Below, one piece after another: positions 1-10,740 of a DNA stretch of 64,000 nucleotides; the stretch's first letter is position 1, and each line of letters begins with the position of its first letter. The notes under the pieces are model-generated. The model had not been told where the DNA came from and did no database searches. It saw only the letters and a list, made by a program, of their open reading frames with translations. Where the stretch lies: assembly GCA_016946835.1 (NCBI GenBank), contig JACVTC010000068.1:1-64000 (forward strand), in the 5' to 3' direction. A program made the translations under genes and the position numbers. This DNA comes from Neocallimastix lanati (nom. inval.) (lineage: Eukaryota > Neocallimastigomycota > Neocallimastigomycetes > Neocallimastigales > Neocallimastigaceae).

Positions 1-1897
1 AAATTTATTCTTCTTTTTATACTTTTATTTTAATACATTTTATTTATTATTAATATATTCTTTATAAAAAAAAAAACTATTATAACTATTTTATTTTAAT
101 TTTTAACTATTATTTTAAATTATTTTTTAAAAAAAAAAAAATAACATTTATTAAATAAAAATATAAAAAAATTAATTTTGGAGCTTGTATCACGAAGGGC
201 ATTCCAGGCGGTAAGCTTCTTCATGATATTGTTATTCAGAGAGAAAATTATACAGAATTGATATTTTCTGTATTTTAGATCATTTTTATTATTGGAAATT
301 CTTCTGTATTTTAGTTCATTTTTATTTTAATAAAGATTTAATTTATTTTTAATTTTGTTTTATTTTTAGTTTATTTCAAAGGTTTTAGAAAATATTATAC
401 AGAAACTTATAATTCTGTATTTTACATCAAATATTTATTGAAATAGGTTTTTATTATTCTTAATATAAAAAATAAGAATTAGTAATGATTTAAATATTAT
501 ATAATTTTTAATAAGAATATTTAGTAATAATTTTTATTATATTTAATATTAATAAAATATTTAATAATTATTTTTTATTAGATTTGATATTAATAAAAGA
601 TTTTAATAAGAATATTTAATAATAATTTTTATTATATTTAATATTAATAAAAGAATTTTATAAGAATATTTAATAATAATTTTTATTATAAAAGATTTTA
701 ATAAGAATATTTAATAATAATTTTTATTATATTTGATATTAATAAAAGAAATTTATAAGAATATTTAATAATAATTTTTATCATATTTGATATTAATAAA
801 AGATTTTAATAAGAATATTTAATAATAATTTTTATTAGATTTGATATTAATAAAAGAATTTTATAAGAATATTTAATAATAATTTTTATTATAAAAGATT
901 TTAATAAGAATATTTAATAATAATTTTTATTATATTTAATATTAATAAAAGATTTTTATTAGAATATTTAATAATTTTTATTATATTTGATATTAATAAA
1001 AGATTTTAATAAGAATATTTAATAATAATTTTTATTATATTTAATATTAATAAAAGAATTTTATAAGAATATTTAATAATAATTTTTATTATAAAAGATT
1101 TTAATAAGAATATTTAATAATAATTTTTATTATATTTAATATTAATAATAGATTTTTATTAGAATATTTAATAATTTTTATTATATTTGATATTAATAAA
1201 AGATTTTAATAAGAATATTTAATAATAATTTTTATTATATTTAATATTAATAAAAGAATTTTATAAGAATATTTAATAATAATTTTTATTATAAAAGATT
1301 TTAATAAGAATATTTAATAATAATTTTTATTATATTTAATATTAATAAAAGATTTTTATTAGAATATTTAATAATTTTTATTATATTTGATATTAATAAA
1401 AGATTTTAATAAGAATATTTAATAATAATTTTTATTATATTTAATATTAATAAAAGAATTTTATAAGAATATTTAATAATAATTTTTATTATAAAAGATT
1501 TTAATAAGAATATTTAATAATAATTTTTATTATATTTAATATTAATAAAAGAATTATATAAGAATATTTAATAATAATTTTTATTATAAAAGATTTTAAT
1601 AAGAATATTTAATAATAATTTTTATTATATTTGATATTAATAAAAGATTTTTATTAGAATATTTAATAATTTTTATTATATTTAATATTAATAAAAGAAA
1701 TTTATAAGAATATTTAATAATAATTTTTATTATATTTAATATTAATAAAAGAAATTTATAAGAATATTTAATAATAATTTTTATTATATTTGATATTAAT
1801 AAAAGATTTTAATAAGAATATTTAATAATAATTTTATTTTATTATTATTAAGAGTATTTAATAGGAAATACAAGGTATTTAGTGACACCCCGTATCA
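1..1897 (-). repeat. 3' LTR of family-A Ty3/Gypsy element, cut by the window start
   Basis: Direct repeat of 10741-12797. Position 1 corresponds to 10906, so about 165 bp of the LTR lie outside the window. Read on the minus strand the LTR begins TGATACGGGGTGTCAC (1897 downward), and the other copy ends CCAGCCCGTATCA, giving TGATACGGG/CCCGTATCA terminal inverted repeats. From about 500 to 1830 it is made of degenerate repeats of a roughly 50-60 bp AT unit. The only differences I saw from the other LTR are five single-base homopolymer-type insertions, all before about position 570. That fits a young insertion with poorly polished sequence at a contig edge. Confidence 0.93.
951..1550. repeat. 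200-bp higher-order tandem repeat inside the left LTR
   Basis: The short segment GATTTTTATTAGAATATTTA recurs at 951, 1151 and 1351, exactly 200 bp apart, and again near 1626 in a variant context. The sequence between these landmarks repeats nearly base for base. Each 200-bp block is itself built of four variants of the shorter AT unit, so this is a satellite-like higher-order repeat inside an LTR. The same array is at 11851-12450 in the other LTR. Confidence 0.85.
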
Positions 1898-1911
1898 TAA
1901 TCTCCCCGCTT
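1898..1911 (-). other. polypurine tract of family-A element
   Basis: On the minus strand AAGCGGGGAGATTA lies directly before the TGATACGGGG start of the 3' LTR. It is the expected plus-strand priming site for reverse transcription. It overlaps the end of pol, whose TAA stop is at 1910-1912. Confidence 0.8.
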
Positions 1912-4900
1912 AAGATGAGACTTCGTCCCCTGAAGTCTGATTATACCAAGTATAATAATGAACAAGATTTTTCTGGTGTACATTTCTGTCAGCTATTTCA
2001 CCAGTGTAAATATCACAAATACAAGCGGTATTATAATTCATTTGAACAATTCTAAAAGGACCAGTGTAAAAGGGGTCTAACTTTCTTCTTGAGAAATTTC
2101 TAACTAAAACTAAGTCCCCTGGTTCAAAAACAGTATTCATAGATTTTTGTTGTTTTCTTCTATTTTCCCATAATTTATTAGCATTATCAATATTAGCAGT
2201 GGCTTCCATAATCCATTTATGATGAGTTGTAAATTTTCTAATTAAATATTCATCAAAGGTTTCATTTATATTTCTATCATTATATGCAATTGTTAATTCG
2301 AATGGTTGTAGATCAGTTCTACCATATAAGAGTTCAAAACTAGAAAATTTTGTAACTTCACTTTTGCAAGTTCTTAAGGCCCATAAAGCAACTGGAAGAA
2401 TTTCATCCCAATTCTTTTCTGTTCCTCCAAGTAGTCTAATATATTTTATAATTTCTCTATTTCTATTTTCAACTTGGCCATTACTTTCAGGATGGTAAGT
2501 ACTGATGTAATGAACATAAACATTATATAAATCTAAAAATCCTTTTGTAGCATTGGAAGTAAATTGCGGACCATTATCAGTGATTAAAATTTCAGGAATG
2601 CCATGTCGAGAAAATACATTAGTAAGAAACTTAATAACGTCTTTAGATTCAATTGTAGGAAATGGTTCGGCTTCTACCCATTTTGTAAAATAATCAACTA
2701 AAACAATTATGTATTTATTATTTGATTTAGTGATAGGTAAGGGTCCTATAATGTCTAAACCAACTCGAGTAAAGGGTAAACCTGGTTTAGTAGCAAATGA
2801 TTCAGTACCTCTATTAATTGGTTGTGGTCTGTTCATTTGACAATCATGGCAAGTTTTAACAAGTAATTCTACATCTTTGGACATGTTTTCCCAATAATAT
2901 TTCCTTTTAAGTCTATCGTATGTTTTATAATAGCCTTCATGTCCAACACTATGCGCAGCTAATAATAGTTCTATTTTCTCTTCTTTGTTTTCGACAAATT
3001 TACGAATATTTTCTCCGTCTTTAAAATATTTAATATTATCTATAATAATTATTTTCTTTTTCAAATATTCTTTAATAGCAATACTATTATTTAATTCTTC
3101 AACTTCAGTATTATTACTGTCATCATTAGTTGTAACAAAAATTATTTCATTTTCATTAAAATTATTTTCAATGGAATCTTTATTTAAAATATAATAATTT
3201 TCCAAATTATTATTATCTTTACTTTTATTTAAATTAATATTATTTTCATTATAGTTATCATTAATTTTAGAATTACATATATTAAGATTTTTATTATAAG
3301 AATTTTCAGAAATATCAATTAAAGGATTTTTATCAAAATTATTTTCATAAAAATTTTTAATACAATTTTTATTAATATTGTTATAATTAAGTTTTTCAGA
3401 AAAATTTTTAATATTATTTTGATTAAGGTTACAAAATTCCTTTGAAAAATTTTTAATATCGTTACTACTATTATTACAATTATTATTAAAATTTTCTAAA
3501 TAAAAATTTTTGTCATTATTATTATTATTATTATTAAATTTTTCATAATAACTATTAACACTGGAATTATTATTTAAATTTTTAAAAATATAATTATTAT
3601 TATTATTATTATTATTATTATTTAATTTATTTAAAGAATTAATTATATTATTATCTAAATTATTTTTATTAAAATTAACGTAATTATTTTCTTCAGAAAT
3701 ATTATTTAAAGGATAATCATTTTTATTTGTATTATTCATTCTATTTATATTTTCAATAGAATCGTAATTAATATTTTCATTATTATTCAAATGAATAAAC
3801 AAAGTATTATTTTTAATTTCTTTATTAATATTTTTAGAGTCAGGAATTAATCGAGAAAGTGCATCAGCAATAACATTTTTCTTTCCTTGTTCATATTTAA
3901 CTACAATTTTTAACATACTAAAAGTTATAACCCATCTAGCTTGACGAGCATTATTTGGTTCTTTATTATTAAATAAGCCTATTAAAGGTTTATGATCAGT
4001 ATATAAAATAGTATCAAATTTATTACCACTAAAATATGGTTTAAATTTTAAACAACAATAATAAGCAGCTGTGCCTTCTAAATCAGTAATACTATAATTT
4101 ATTTCAGTAGGTTTTAAAGATCTACTAATGTATTGAATTGGATGTTCGATGTTATCTTTATCTTTCTGCATTAATACACCACCTATTCCATCTAATGAAG
4201 CATCCGTTCTAATTAAAAATTGTTTATCATAATCTGGATATTTAAGAATAGGAGCTTCAATAAGTTTTTCCTTAAGAATTTTAAATCTTTCTTCAGTTAT
4301 ATCATCCCAGATATATTTTATATTTTTCTTTAATAGTTTAAATAATGGTTGAGCAATTATAGCAAAATCTTTAATAAATTTTCTATAATATCCAATTGCA
4401 CCTAAGAAAGATCTTAATTGAGTAATATTTTTAGGTGATTCCCATTTGGATATTACATCTACCTTTTTGGGTACTGGCTTTATACCTTCTGTGGATAAAA
4501 TATGGCCTAATACTTCAACTTCTTGTTTAATAAAATGGCATTTTGATAAATTAGCCTTTAGACCATTTTCTTTAATAATATCAAAAACTTTTTGTAGATC
4601 CAATATGTGTTGTTCTAAGGTATCAGAAAATATTACTAAATCATCCATATAAATGAACATACATTTACCAATTAAAGGCAAGAATATTCTGTTCATTTCA
4701 CGTTGGAAAGTTGCAGGAGCATTACAAAGTCCGAATGGCATAACTTTGTAATTATAATTTCCAAACATTGTTGTAAAGCAAGTTTTATCTCTGTCTTCTT
4801 TTTCCATAGGAATCTGATGGAAACCAGAAAATAAGTCAAGCGTGGTTAAGTACTTAACTTTATTGCCTATAGAAAATAATATTTCTTCTATATAAGGTAA

Positions 4901-7255
4901 AGGATATGCGTCTTTAATAGTAATATCATTTAATTTTCTATAATCCACTACCATTCTCCATTTACCATTCTTTTTAGGAACGAGAATAACTGGGAACGAC
5001 CATGATGATTTTGAAGGTTCTATCAATCCATTTCTTAATAATTTACTTATTTCTTCTCTTAGTATACTCATTTGCTTCTTATTTGCTACTCGATACATTC
5101 TTTGTTTAATTGGCATTCGACCACTTATGATTTTTATTTTATGACTTAGTAATTTCGATTTACCTAAATCATCTGTATCAAGTGCTAATACATTTATATT
5201 ATTTAATAATAAAAACTTTAGTTTATTTCTAATTTTTGTTGGTGCTTTCGCCGCAATTTCATGAATAGTTATTTCCTTTACACTTTTAAAATTCTTAACA
5301 GTATTTTCAATAGAAATATCAATATTTTTGATTACACTGTTTTCATAATTCTTTTTATCATTAATTTCATTTATTTTTGTTAATAAAGAATAATTATTTT
5401 GTAAAGAATTTTTATTATCTTTTTTGTTACCACTTATAACGAAATCATTAATATCTTTAACATGATGATTAATTTCGAAAGAATTTTTATTATTAACATC
5501 TTCATTAAAAATTGTGGAAAAATTTTTATCACTAATAGTATTATCAACATCTTTAGAAACTATATTATCATTATTATCATTACAAAAATTTTCAGAAGGT
5601 TTATCAGTATTAATATTATTTTTATTAAGGTTTTCAGAAAGATTATTAATATTATTTTTATTAAGGTTTTCAGAAAGATTATTAATATTATTTTTATTAA
5701 AAATTTCAGAAAAATTATTAATATTATTTTTATTTCCAAAAATATTATAAGGATTATTAGTATTATTAATGCTATTTAAGTTTTCATAAATATTATTAAT
5801 ATTATCTAAATCTTTAGAAATATTATCAGTATTATTAACATCATATAAATTTTTAGAGAAATTATTAATATTATTTTTATTATTAAAATTTTCAGAAGAA
5901 CAATTTTTATTATTAATACTAATCGAATTATTGATATTATTTTTATTAATAGGTTTTTCAAAAATATTATTAATTCTATTATTAAAAATTTTATTAGAAA
6001 AATTTTTACTATTAAAATTTTTATTAGATAGATTTTTACTAGAAAAATTTTTATTAGAAAAATTTTCGATATTATTATTATTATCGATATTAATTTCATT
6101 TGGATTATCATGATTATTTATAGTATTAAAATTTTTGTTAGTATTATTATTATTAATATCTTTATTAGAAGAACAATTATTATTATAAATTTTAGAAATT
6201 TTATCATTATTAATTTTACATCCAAATACATTCTTTAAATAATTATCATTATTATTTATATTGCAAAAATTATTTCCATCTTTATCATTATGATTTCCAA
6301 AGGAATTATCAATATCATTATTATCATTATTTTCTTCATATAAAATTTGAATATATTTATCTTCGGTGGTTAATAAATAATCAACTAGCACATCTTTATT
6401 CAATTCTTCTTCGAATTCATCTTTAATATCATCTTCTTCATCTTCTATTTCCGTCACACTTTCAAAACTTCCTATCTTTCGTATCTCATCTGTTTTTTGA
6501 TACAAGGTGTGATCAGAGAAGTCCATAATAATCTTCATTCTAGCTAGCGCATCCACACCAATTAATACTTGGAAAATATCATCTTTTTCAACCAATCTAA
6601 AGATTTCCTTAGAAGTAATATTTCCAATTGTTATTTCTATTTCATATAATTTTGAGATGAGCGTGGTATTAGTACAAGCTTGATATAAAGTTTCTTTAAT
6701 AGCAGAAATTGGTTTAAATGGAATTTTATTATTTATCATGAAGGTTTTGGTGATCATATTAATAGAAGAACAGGAATCTAAATATACTGTAGTTTCTACG
6801 TTTTCTACCTTACATTTTGTTTTTACAATCTTATCTTTCTTAATTGTTGATAAGATTGTTTCTTCATCTTCTATAATTGTTGTAAACTTTAAGGCTTTTG
6901 ATAATTCAGTTCTCAATTTAGGATTGATATTGAGCAACTGTCCGATGGTAATATTAGCGAACTTATTTCCAATATCGTCCACTATATTATAATTATCTTG
7001 ATTTCCTGTTATTTTTAATTTTTTTGTAATATTTTCCTTATTGGATTTTTCTACCTTTTTTTCACTTGGAAGTTGTATTTCTTTAGCTAATTCTTTTATT
7101 TCTTTTGCTCTTTCTTTCTTGTTTCTTCTTTTTGCTTCTTCAATTGAGGGTTCATTTATAAAAGATGGATCAAGATGATTTAACGCTTCTGTTTCTTTTT
7201 GATTTTCATTTCCTTTATTATTACTATTAGTTTCACTTTCTGGTTCCATTTCCAT
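1910..7255 (-). CDS. Pol polyprotein of family-A Ty3/Gypsy retrotransposon
   Basis: Protease, reverse transcriptase, RNase H and integrase of a Gypsy-type element. The first ATG is at 7255, but the frame stays open upstream to about 7501, overlapping the end of gag, so translation most likely enters by -1 frameshifting rather than at this ATG. Domains in order (numbered from the ATG): an acidic/basic N-terminus; a retropepsin-like site LDSCSS at about 159-164 (Cys where Gly is usual); an asparagine-rich linker at about 290-640; RT with VPKKNGKWRMVVDYRKLN and YMDD at about 869; RNase H with RTDAS and LYTDHKPL; a second Asn-rich linker at about 1140-1400; integrase with an HHCC zinc finger (HSVGHEGYY ... 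CHDCQ) at about 1430, core aspartates in GLDIIGP and ITDNGPQF, and the glutamate in ESNGQVENRN; and a GPF-like C-terminal segment. No chromodomain is visible. There are no internal stops, so the element may be coding-competent. Confidence 0.93.
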   Translation of the reverse strand: MEMEPESETNSNNKGNENQKETEALNHLDPSFINEPSIEEAKRRNKKERAKEIKELAKEIQLPSEKKVEKSNKENITKKLKITGNQDNYNIVDDIGNKFANITIGQLLNINPKLRTELSKALKFTTIIEDEETILSTIKKDKIVKTKCKVENVETTVYLDSCSSINMITKTFMINNKIPFKPISAIKETLYQACTNTTLISKLYEIEITIGNITSKEIFRLVEKDDIFQVLIGVDALARMKIIMDFSDHTLYQKTDEIRKIGSFESVTEIEDEEDDIKDEFEEELNKDVLVDYLLTTEDKYIQILYEENNDNNDIDNSFGNHNDKDGNNFCNINNNDNYLKNVFGCKINNDKISKIYNNNCSSNKDINNNNTNKNFNTINNHDNPNEINIDNNNNIENFSNKNFSSKNLSNKNFNSKNFSNKIFNNRINNIFEKPINKNNINNSISINNKNCSSENFNNKNNINNFSKNLYDVNNTDNISKDLDNINNIYENLNSINNTNNPYNIFGNKNNINNFSEIFNKNNINNLSENLNKNNINNLSENLNKNNINTDKPSENFCNDNNDNIVSKDVDNTISDKNFSTIFNEDVNNKNSFEINHHVKDINDFVISGNKKDNKNSLQNNYSLLTKINEINDKKNYENSVIKNIDISIENTVKNFKSVKEITIHEIAAKAPTKIRNKLKFLLLNNINVLALDTDDLGKSKLLSHKIKIISGRMPIKQRMYRVANKKQMSILREEISKLLRNGLIEPSKSSWSFPVILVPKKNGKWRMVVDYRKLNDITIKDAYPLPYIEEILFSIGNKVKYLTTLDLFSGFHQIPMEKEDRDKTCFTTMFGNYNYKVMPFGLCNAPATFQREMNRIFLPLIGKCMFIYMDDLVIFSDTLEQHILDLQKVFDIIKENGLKANLSKCHFIKQEVEVLGHILSTEGIKPVPKKVDVISKWESPKNITQLRSFLGAIGYYRKFIKDFAIIAQPLFKLLKKNIKYIWDDITEERFKILKEKLIEAPILKYPDYDKQFLIRTDASLDGIGGVLMQKDKDNIEHPIQYISRSLKPTEINYSITDLEGTAAYYCCLKFKPYFSGNKFDTILYTDHKPLIGLFNNKEPNNARQARWVITFSMLKIVVKYEQGKKNVIADALSRLIPDSKNINKEIKNNTLFIHLNNNENINYDSIENINRMNNTNKNDYPLNNISEENNYVNFNKNNLDNNIINSLNKLNNNNNNNNNNYIFKNLNNNSSVNSYYEKFNNNNNNNDKNFYLENFNNNCNNSSNDIKNFSKEFCNLNQNNIKNFSEKLNYNNINKNCIKNFYENNFDKNPLIDISENSYNKNLNICNSKINDNYNENNINLNKSKDNNNLENYYILNKDSIENNFNENEIIFVTTNDDSNNTEVEELNNSIAIKEYLKKKIIIIDNIKYFKDGENIRKFVENKEEKIELLLAAHSVGHEGYYKTYDRLKRKYYWENMSKDVELLVKTCHDCQMNRPQPINRGTESFATKPGLPFTRVGLDIIGPLPITKSNNKYIIVLVDYFTKWVEAEPFPTIESKDVIKFLTNVFSRHGIPEILITDNGPQFTSNATKGFLDLYNVYVHYISTYHPESNGQVENRNREIIKYIRLLGGTEKNWDEILPVALWALRTCKSEVTKFSSFELLYGRTDLQPFELTIAYNDRNINETFDEYLIRKFTTHHKWIMEATANIDNANKLWENRRKQQKSMNTVFEPGDLVLVRNFSRRKLDPFYTGPFRIVQMNYNTACICDIYTGEIADRNVHQKNLVHYYTWYNQTSGDEVSS

Positions 7256-7482
7256 TTGTTCCTGATTATTTGATGGAACTTTAATTGGTTGAGGATTTTC
7301 TTTTAAACTTTTCTTAGTTGCTTTCTTATATGGTTTATTTTCATTAGTTTTTCTACTTCTTCTTTCAGCTACAATGGCTATTTCTTTATTATCTTCTATA
7401 TTCGAAGATTCTTTAGTTCCAGTAAGTGAATTAGTTAAAAGAGTTGTATTGGTTTGATTTATGGGAGTATTCCTTCTCCCAT

Positions 7483-8811
7483 TTAGAAGTTTAAAGGTTG
7501 ATTATTGTTATTAAAGAAATTTTGGTTATTATTAATAGGATCTATGTTATTATGATTAGGATTTGAACTGTTATAACTAGTATTATTATAATTAGTATTA
7601 ACATTAAAGTTTCCATTTGAGTTATAATTATTTACATTATTAGTATTAATATTAGAGTTTCTATTTAAATTACTAATATTATAATTACCATCATAGTTAT
7701 TATTATTGTTTAGGTTATGATTTCTGTTTGTATTGCTGTTATTTGTAATGTAGAGATTATTGTTATTAAGTCTTCCAGTAGCTTCCATATCAGCTAGTTC
7801 TTGATAAGTATAAGGACAATCTTGCATCCTATGACCAGGTTGATGACATTTAAAACAATTTAGATTAATATTATTAGACATAAAATTTTGATTTCTTAAA
7901 TTATTTTTAATTCCGGGTACTTTATTATTGCTAAAATTATTATTCATGTTGTTAAAATTTGGATTATTGTTATTATAATTATTACCACTATTATAACCAT
8001 TTCGGAAATGATTTATATTTCTGTTATTAATAGAGTTATTATAATTATTATTATAAGAATTTCGATAATTATTATTATAATTATTTGAATGATTATAACC
8101 ATTATTTTTATTATAATTATTATAATTATTATAGTTATAATTATTATAATTAGAGCGATAATTATTGTATTCATAATTATTAGGATTGTCATAATTTCTA
8201 TTATTATAATTATTACTATAATTATTTGGAAAAATAGAATTTAGACCTCCATAAGTATTGGTAAACATAACGACATTTCTATTTCTATTGGGCATTTCAG
8301 AAGCAGTCTCTGCAAGTTCAGCTATTTTAAATGCTTCTTCTAAATTAGCTGGTTGAGAAGTTATTACTTCCTTTCTAGCATATGGACGACTTAATAATGA
8401 ATCCGTGTAATCATTAATAGTAATAAATGCTTGACTTTCTGGAGTAAGTGATCCGTATAATTTACCGTATCTCCAGTTAAAGTCTTTAATTGATTCACCC
8501 TTTTGTATTTTGAGTGATTTTAGGTTAAAGCATTTTTCTTGAGGAGTAATATCTAAAAATTTTTCAATGGCAGTTTTAATATCCGTAATACTTGGATATA
8601 TGATCATTTCAGCCTCTTCATCTTCTTCTTTAAGATCTTCAATTACTCCTTTTAATCGTCCAGGAACACATTCTTTTGCCCAAGCAAACATTTTTCTAGG
8701 GTCATCAATATCTGAGAGTTCCATTACCCTATTGAACTCTTCAGCCCATGATTCTATGTCCCTATCGAAACTACCAAGTCGTGGCAATAATTTAGCTATT
8801 TCGCTAATCTT

Positions 8812-8814
<3 letters not shown>
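7483..8814 (-). CDS. Gag of family-A Ty3/Gypsy retrotransposon
   Basis: Retrotransposon capsid/nucleocapsid protein of about 443 aa. I place the start at the ATG at 8814 (MKISEIAKLLPRLGSF). An upstream in-frame ATG at 8883 would only add a run of lysines encoded by a poly(A) tract. The N-terminal half resembles Retrotrans_gag capsid folds (segment with DITPQEKCFNLKSLK and NWRYGKLYGSLTPESQAF). A CCHC zinc knuckle, CFKCHQPGHRMQDC, lies at about residues 317-330. The remainder is very rich in Asn and Tyr. It is followed by pol in the -1 frame with a short overlap. Confidence 0.9.
7489..7495 (-). promoter_or_regulatory. -1 ribosomal frameshift slippery heptamer (TTTAAAC)
   Basis: The gag frame ends CCT TTA AAC TTC TAA on the minus strand, so the canonical X XXY YYZ heptamer T TTA AAC sits in the correct phase two codons before the gag stop. 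Slipping back one base enters the pol frame, which is open from about 7501 through the pol ATG to 1912. This heptamer is an established -1 slippery sequence in other systems. I did not identify a definite stimulatory pseudoknot downstream. Confidence 0.82.
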
Positions 8815-8873
<59 letters not shown>

Positions 8874-8920
8874 AAGAACACAAAAGAACACAAAATTGCT
8901 TAAATAGAAACGAATATAAA

Positions 8921-8963
<43 letters not shown>

Positions 8964-9084
8964 TGGATATATATATATTTTATTTTTATTTATTTTATTT
9001 AAAATATAGTTTTATAATGAAATTTATTTTCTAATATTTATATATATATATAGATTTTAACAAAAAAAAATGATAAAGAAAATC

Positions 9085-9116
<32 letters not shown>

Positions 9117-9216
9117 AGGAAAGATAAATATTATGGAGAAAATATATTTATATATTTTCTTTTATTAATAAAGAACAATAAAGAACACAAAATTTCTTTT
9201 ATAGAAACGAAGATTT

Positions 9217-9247
<31 letters not shown>

Positions 9248-9313
9248 TTATTTAATATTATTTAAAAATTGTGTTTTACAGGAAATTTATTTATAATTTA
9301 TAAGTATATATAT

Positions 9314-9355
<42 letters not shown>

Positions 9356-9490
9356 TTTTAACAAAAAAAATAAATGATAAGTAAATCCTGTTAAAAGGAA
9401 AATAATTATTATAGAAGATATTTTTTTTATATGGATTTTTAAAAAAATGATGAAGTAAATCTTATTAAAAAGGAAGACAAATATTAATGA

Positions 9491-9543
<53 letters not shown>

Positions 9544-10399
9544 CAAATTCCAAATGAAGAATAGTTTTTAGCGATAGAAAAGGCTTGTTAGTAGAATTAT
9601 TATTATATAAATTAGTATATTTTTTTTTGTATATATTTTAATAAGGGACAATCAAATATATGTTATAACTTTATTATTATTTTCGATTCCCGCAAGCATT
9701 TACTCTGCGTCTTTCGACCTCCACTATTTAACCGTCAGTTCCAAGTAACCTTTAACTGTTCCTGCCTATTGAAACAAGGGCTTTATGGATTTTTCAATTA
9801 AAGGTCTGATATTGAAACCTTATTAAATAGCGCTCTACTCCCCCGCTTATACAAGTAAACGCTCTTATCTACTCTCTAATAAAAAGTTATTTTAATAATT
9901 TATTATACCTGAATTTAATCAAGCCACTAATAAATTACCATATATTGTATATTCCCGGAAGACGATGCTGATTTTAGAAATAATTAATAATAATAATTTT
10001 TATTTAATTAATAATACGGAATTACTTAATTCACCTATCCCAATCGATGAGCCTTTAGCTATAGAGTTTTTCATCTAACAGCCGCTCTCCCTGATGGTAG
10101 GTACTGAATGAATTTAGTATTCTAATATTAAGAAAATAAAAATTTAAAATTAATAATTATAAAACTTATTTATTATTGTTGAATAAAACTAATTATTCCA
10201 AGTTTTTCAATATCTTGAAAAATCCTCTTGATAGACTTTCCAGATAGAACAAACTCTCTTGATGGAAGTAATTATTTTAATAATAAATAAGAATTGAGTG
10301 GAAGTGCTCTTCTAAAATGTAATTTTTTTTTTTTTTTTTTTTTTTGAATTATTATAATAATATTATTATTATAATAACTATTATTATATATAAATAATA

Positions 10400-10431
<32 letters not shown>

Positions 10432-10740
10432 ATATTATTATTATTTTTATTATTATTATAAGTAAAAATAAATGTTTTATTATAACAAATAAAATTTACG
10501 AATTAAGTTTCACAAAAAAAAATTTTTTTTTTTTTGTATAAAATTTGTGTAACTAAGTAAAATAAATTAAATAATTTTTCCAAAAAAAAAAGTTTAAGTT
10601 TTATAAATTTTATATTCCCTATAACAAAATAATAAGTTTAAATAAAAAAAATTATATGTTTAATATTTATTCTAATGTTTCCTTTCATCTTTTCATCTTA
10701 TAATGTGTTTCAGGCGCCCGGATTCTCCACCAAATTTTTA
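8815..10740 (-). other. long untranslated leader of family-A element, with A-tract array
   Basis: The 1.9 kb between the 5' LTR and gag has no coding potential. Its gag-proximal half holds at least six long A-tracts on the sense strand (T-runs on the plus strand near 8815-8868, 8923-8960, 9086-9109, 9219-9246, 9320-9352 and 9497-9539). These sit in two degenerate copies of a roughly 300-bp unit: AAAGAACACAAAATT followed by TAGAAACGAA occurs near 8876 and 9171, and AGATTTTAACAAAAAAAA near 9052 and 9353. The LTR-proximal half (about 9680-10130) is noticeably less AT-rich and may be structured. Confidence 0.7.
10713..10732 (-). other. candidate primer binding site, family-A element
   Basis: Eight bases inside the 5' LTR, the minus strand reads TGGTGGAGAATCCGGGCGCC. 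It starts with TGG, as expected for annealing to the CCA end of a tRNA. I could not assign the tRNA with confidence. Confidence 0.65.

Noticed and set aside
500-1830. Regularly spaced repeats resembling a CRISPR array
   Set aside because: No constant repeat plus unique spacers: the whole unit repeats, it lies inside an LTR of a eukaryotic retrotransposon, and it is copied in the other LTR.
5462-6113. Several plus-strand frames rich in Ile, Leu and Phe
   Set aside because: Shadows of the AAT-repeat-like Asn linker of pol read on the other strand.
8567-9034. 155-codon plus-strand frame with poly-Phe
   Set aside because: Antisense to the intact gag and to the A-tract leader; its composition is explained by T-runs.
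9287-9553. 88-codon poly-Lys frame
   Set aside because: Product of long A-tracts in the family-A leader; no domain or codon signal.
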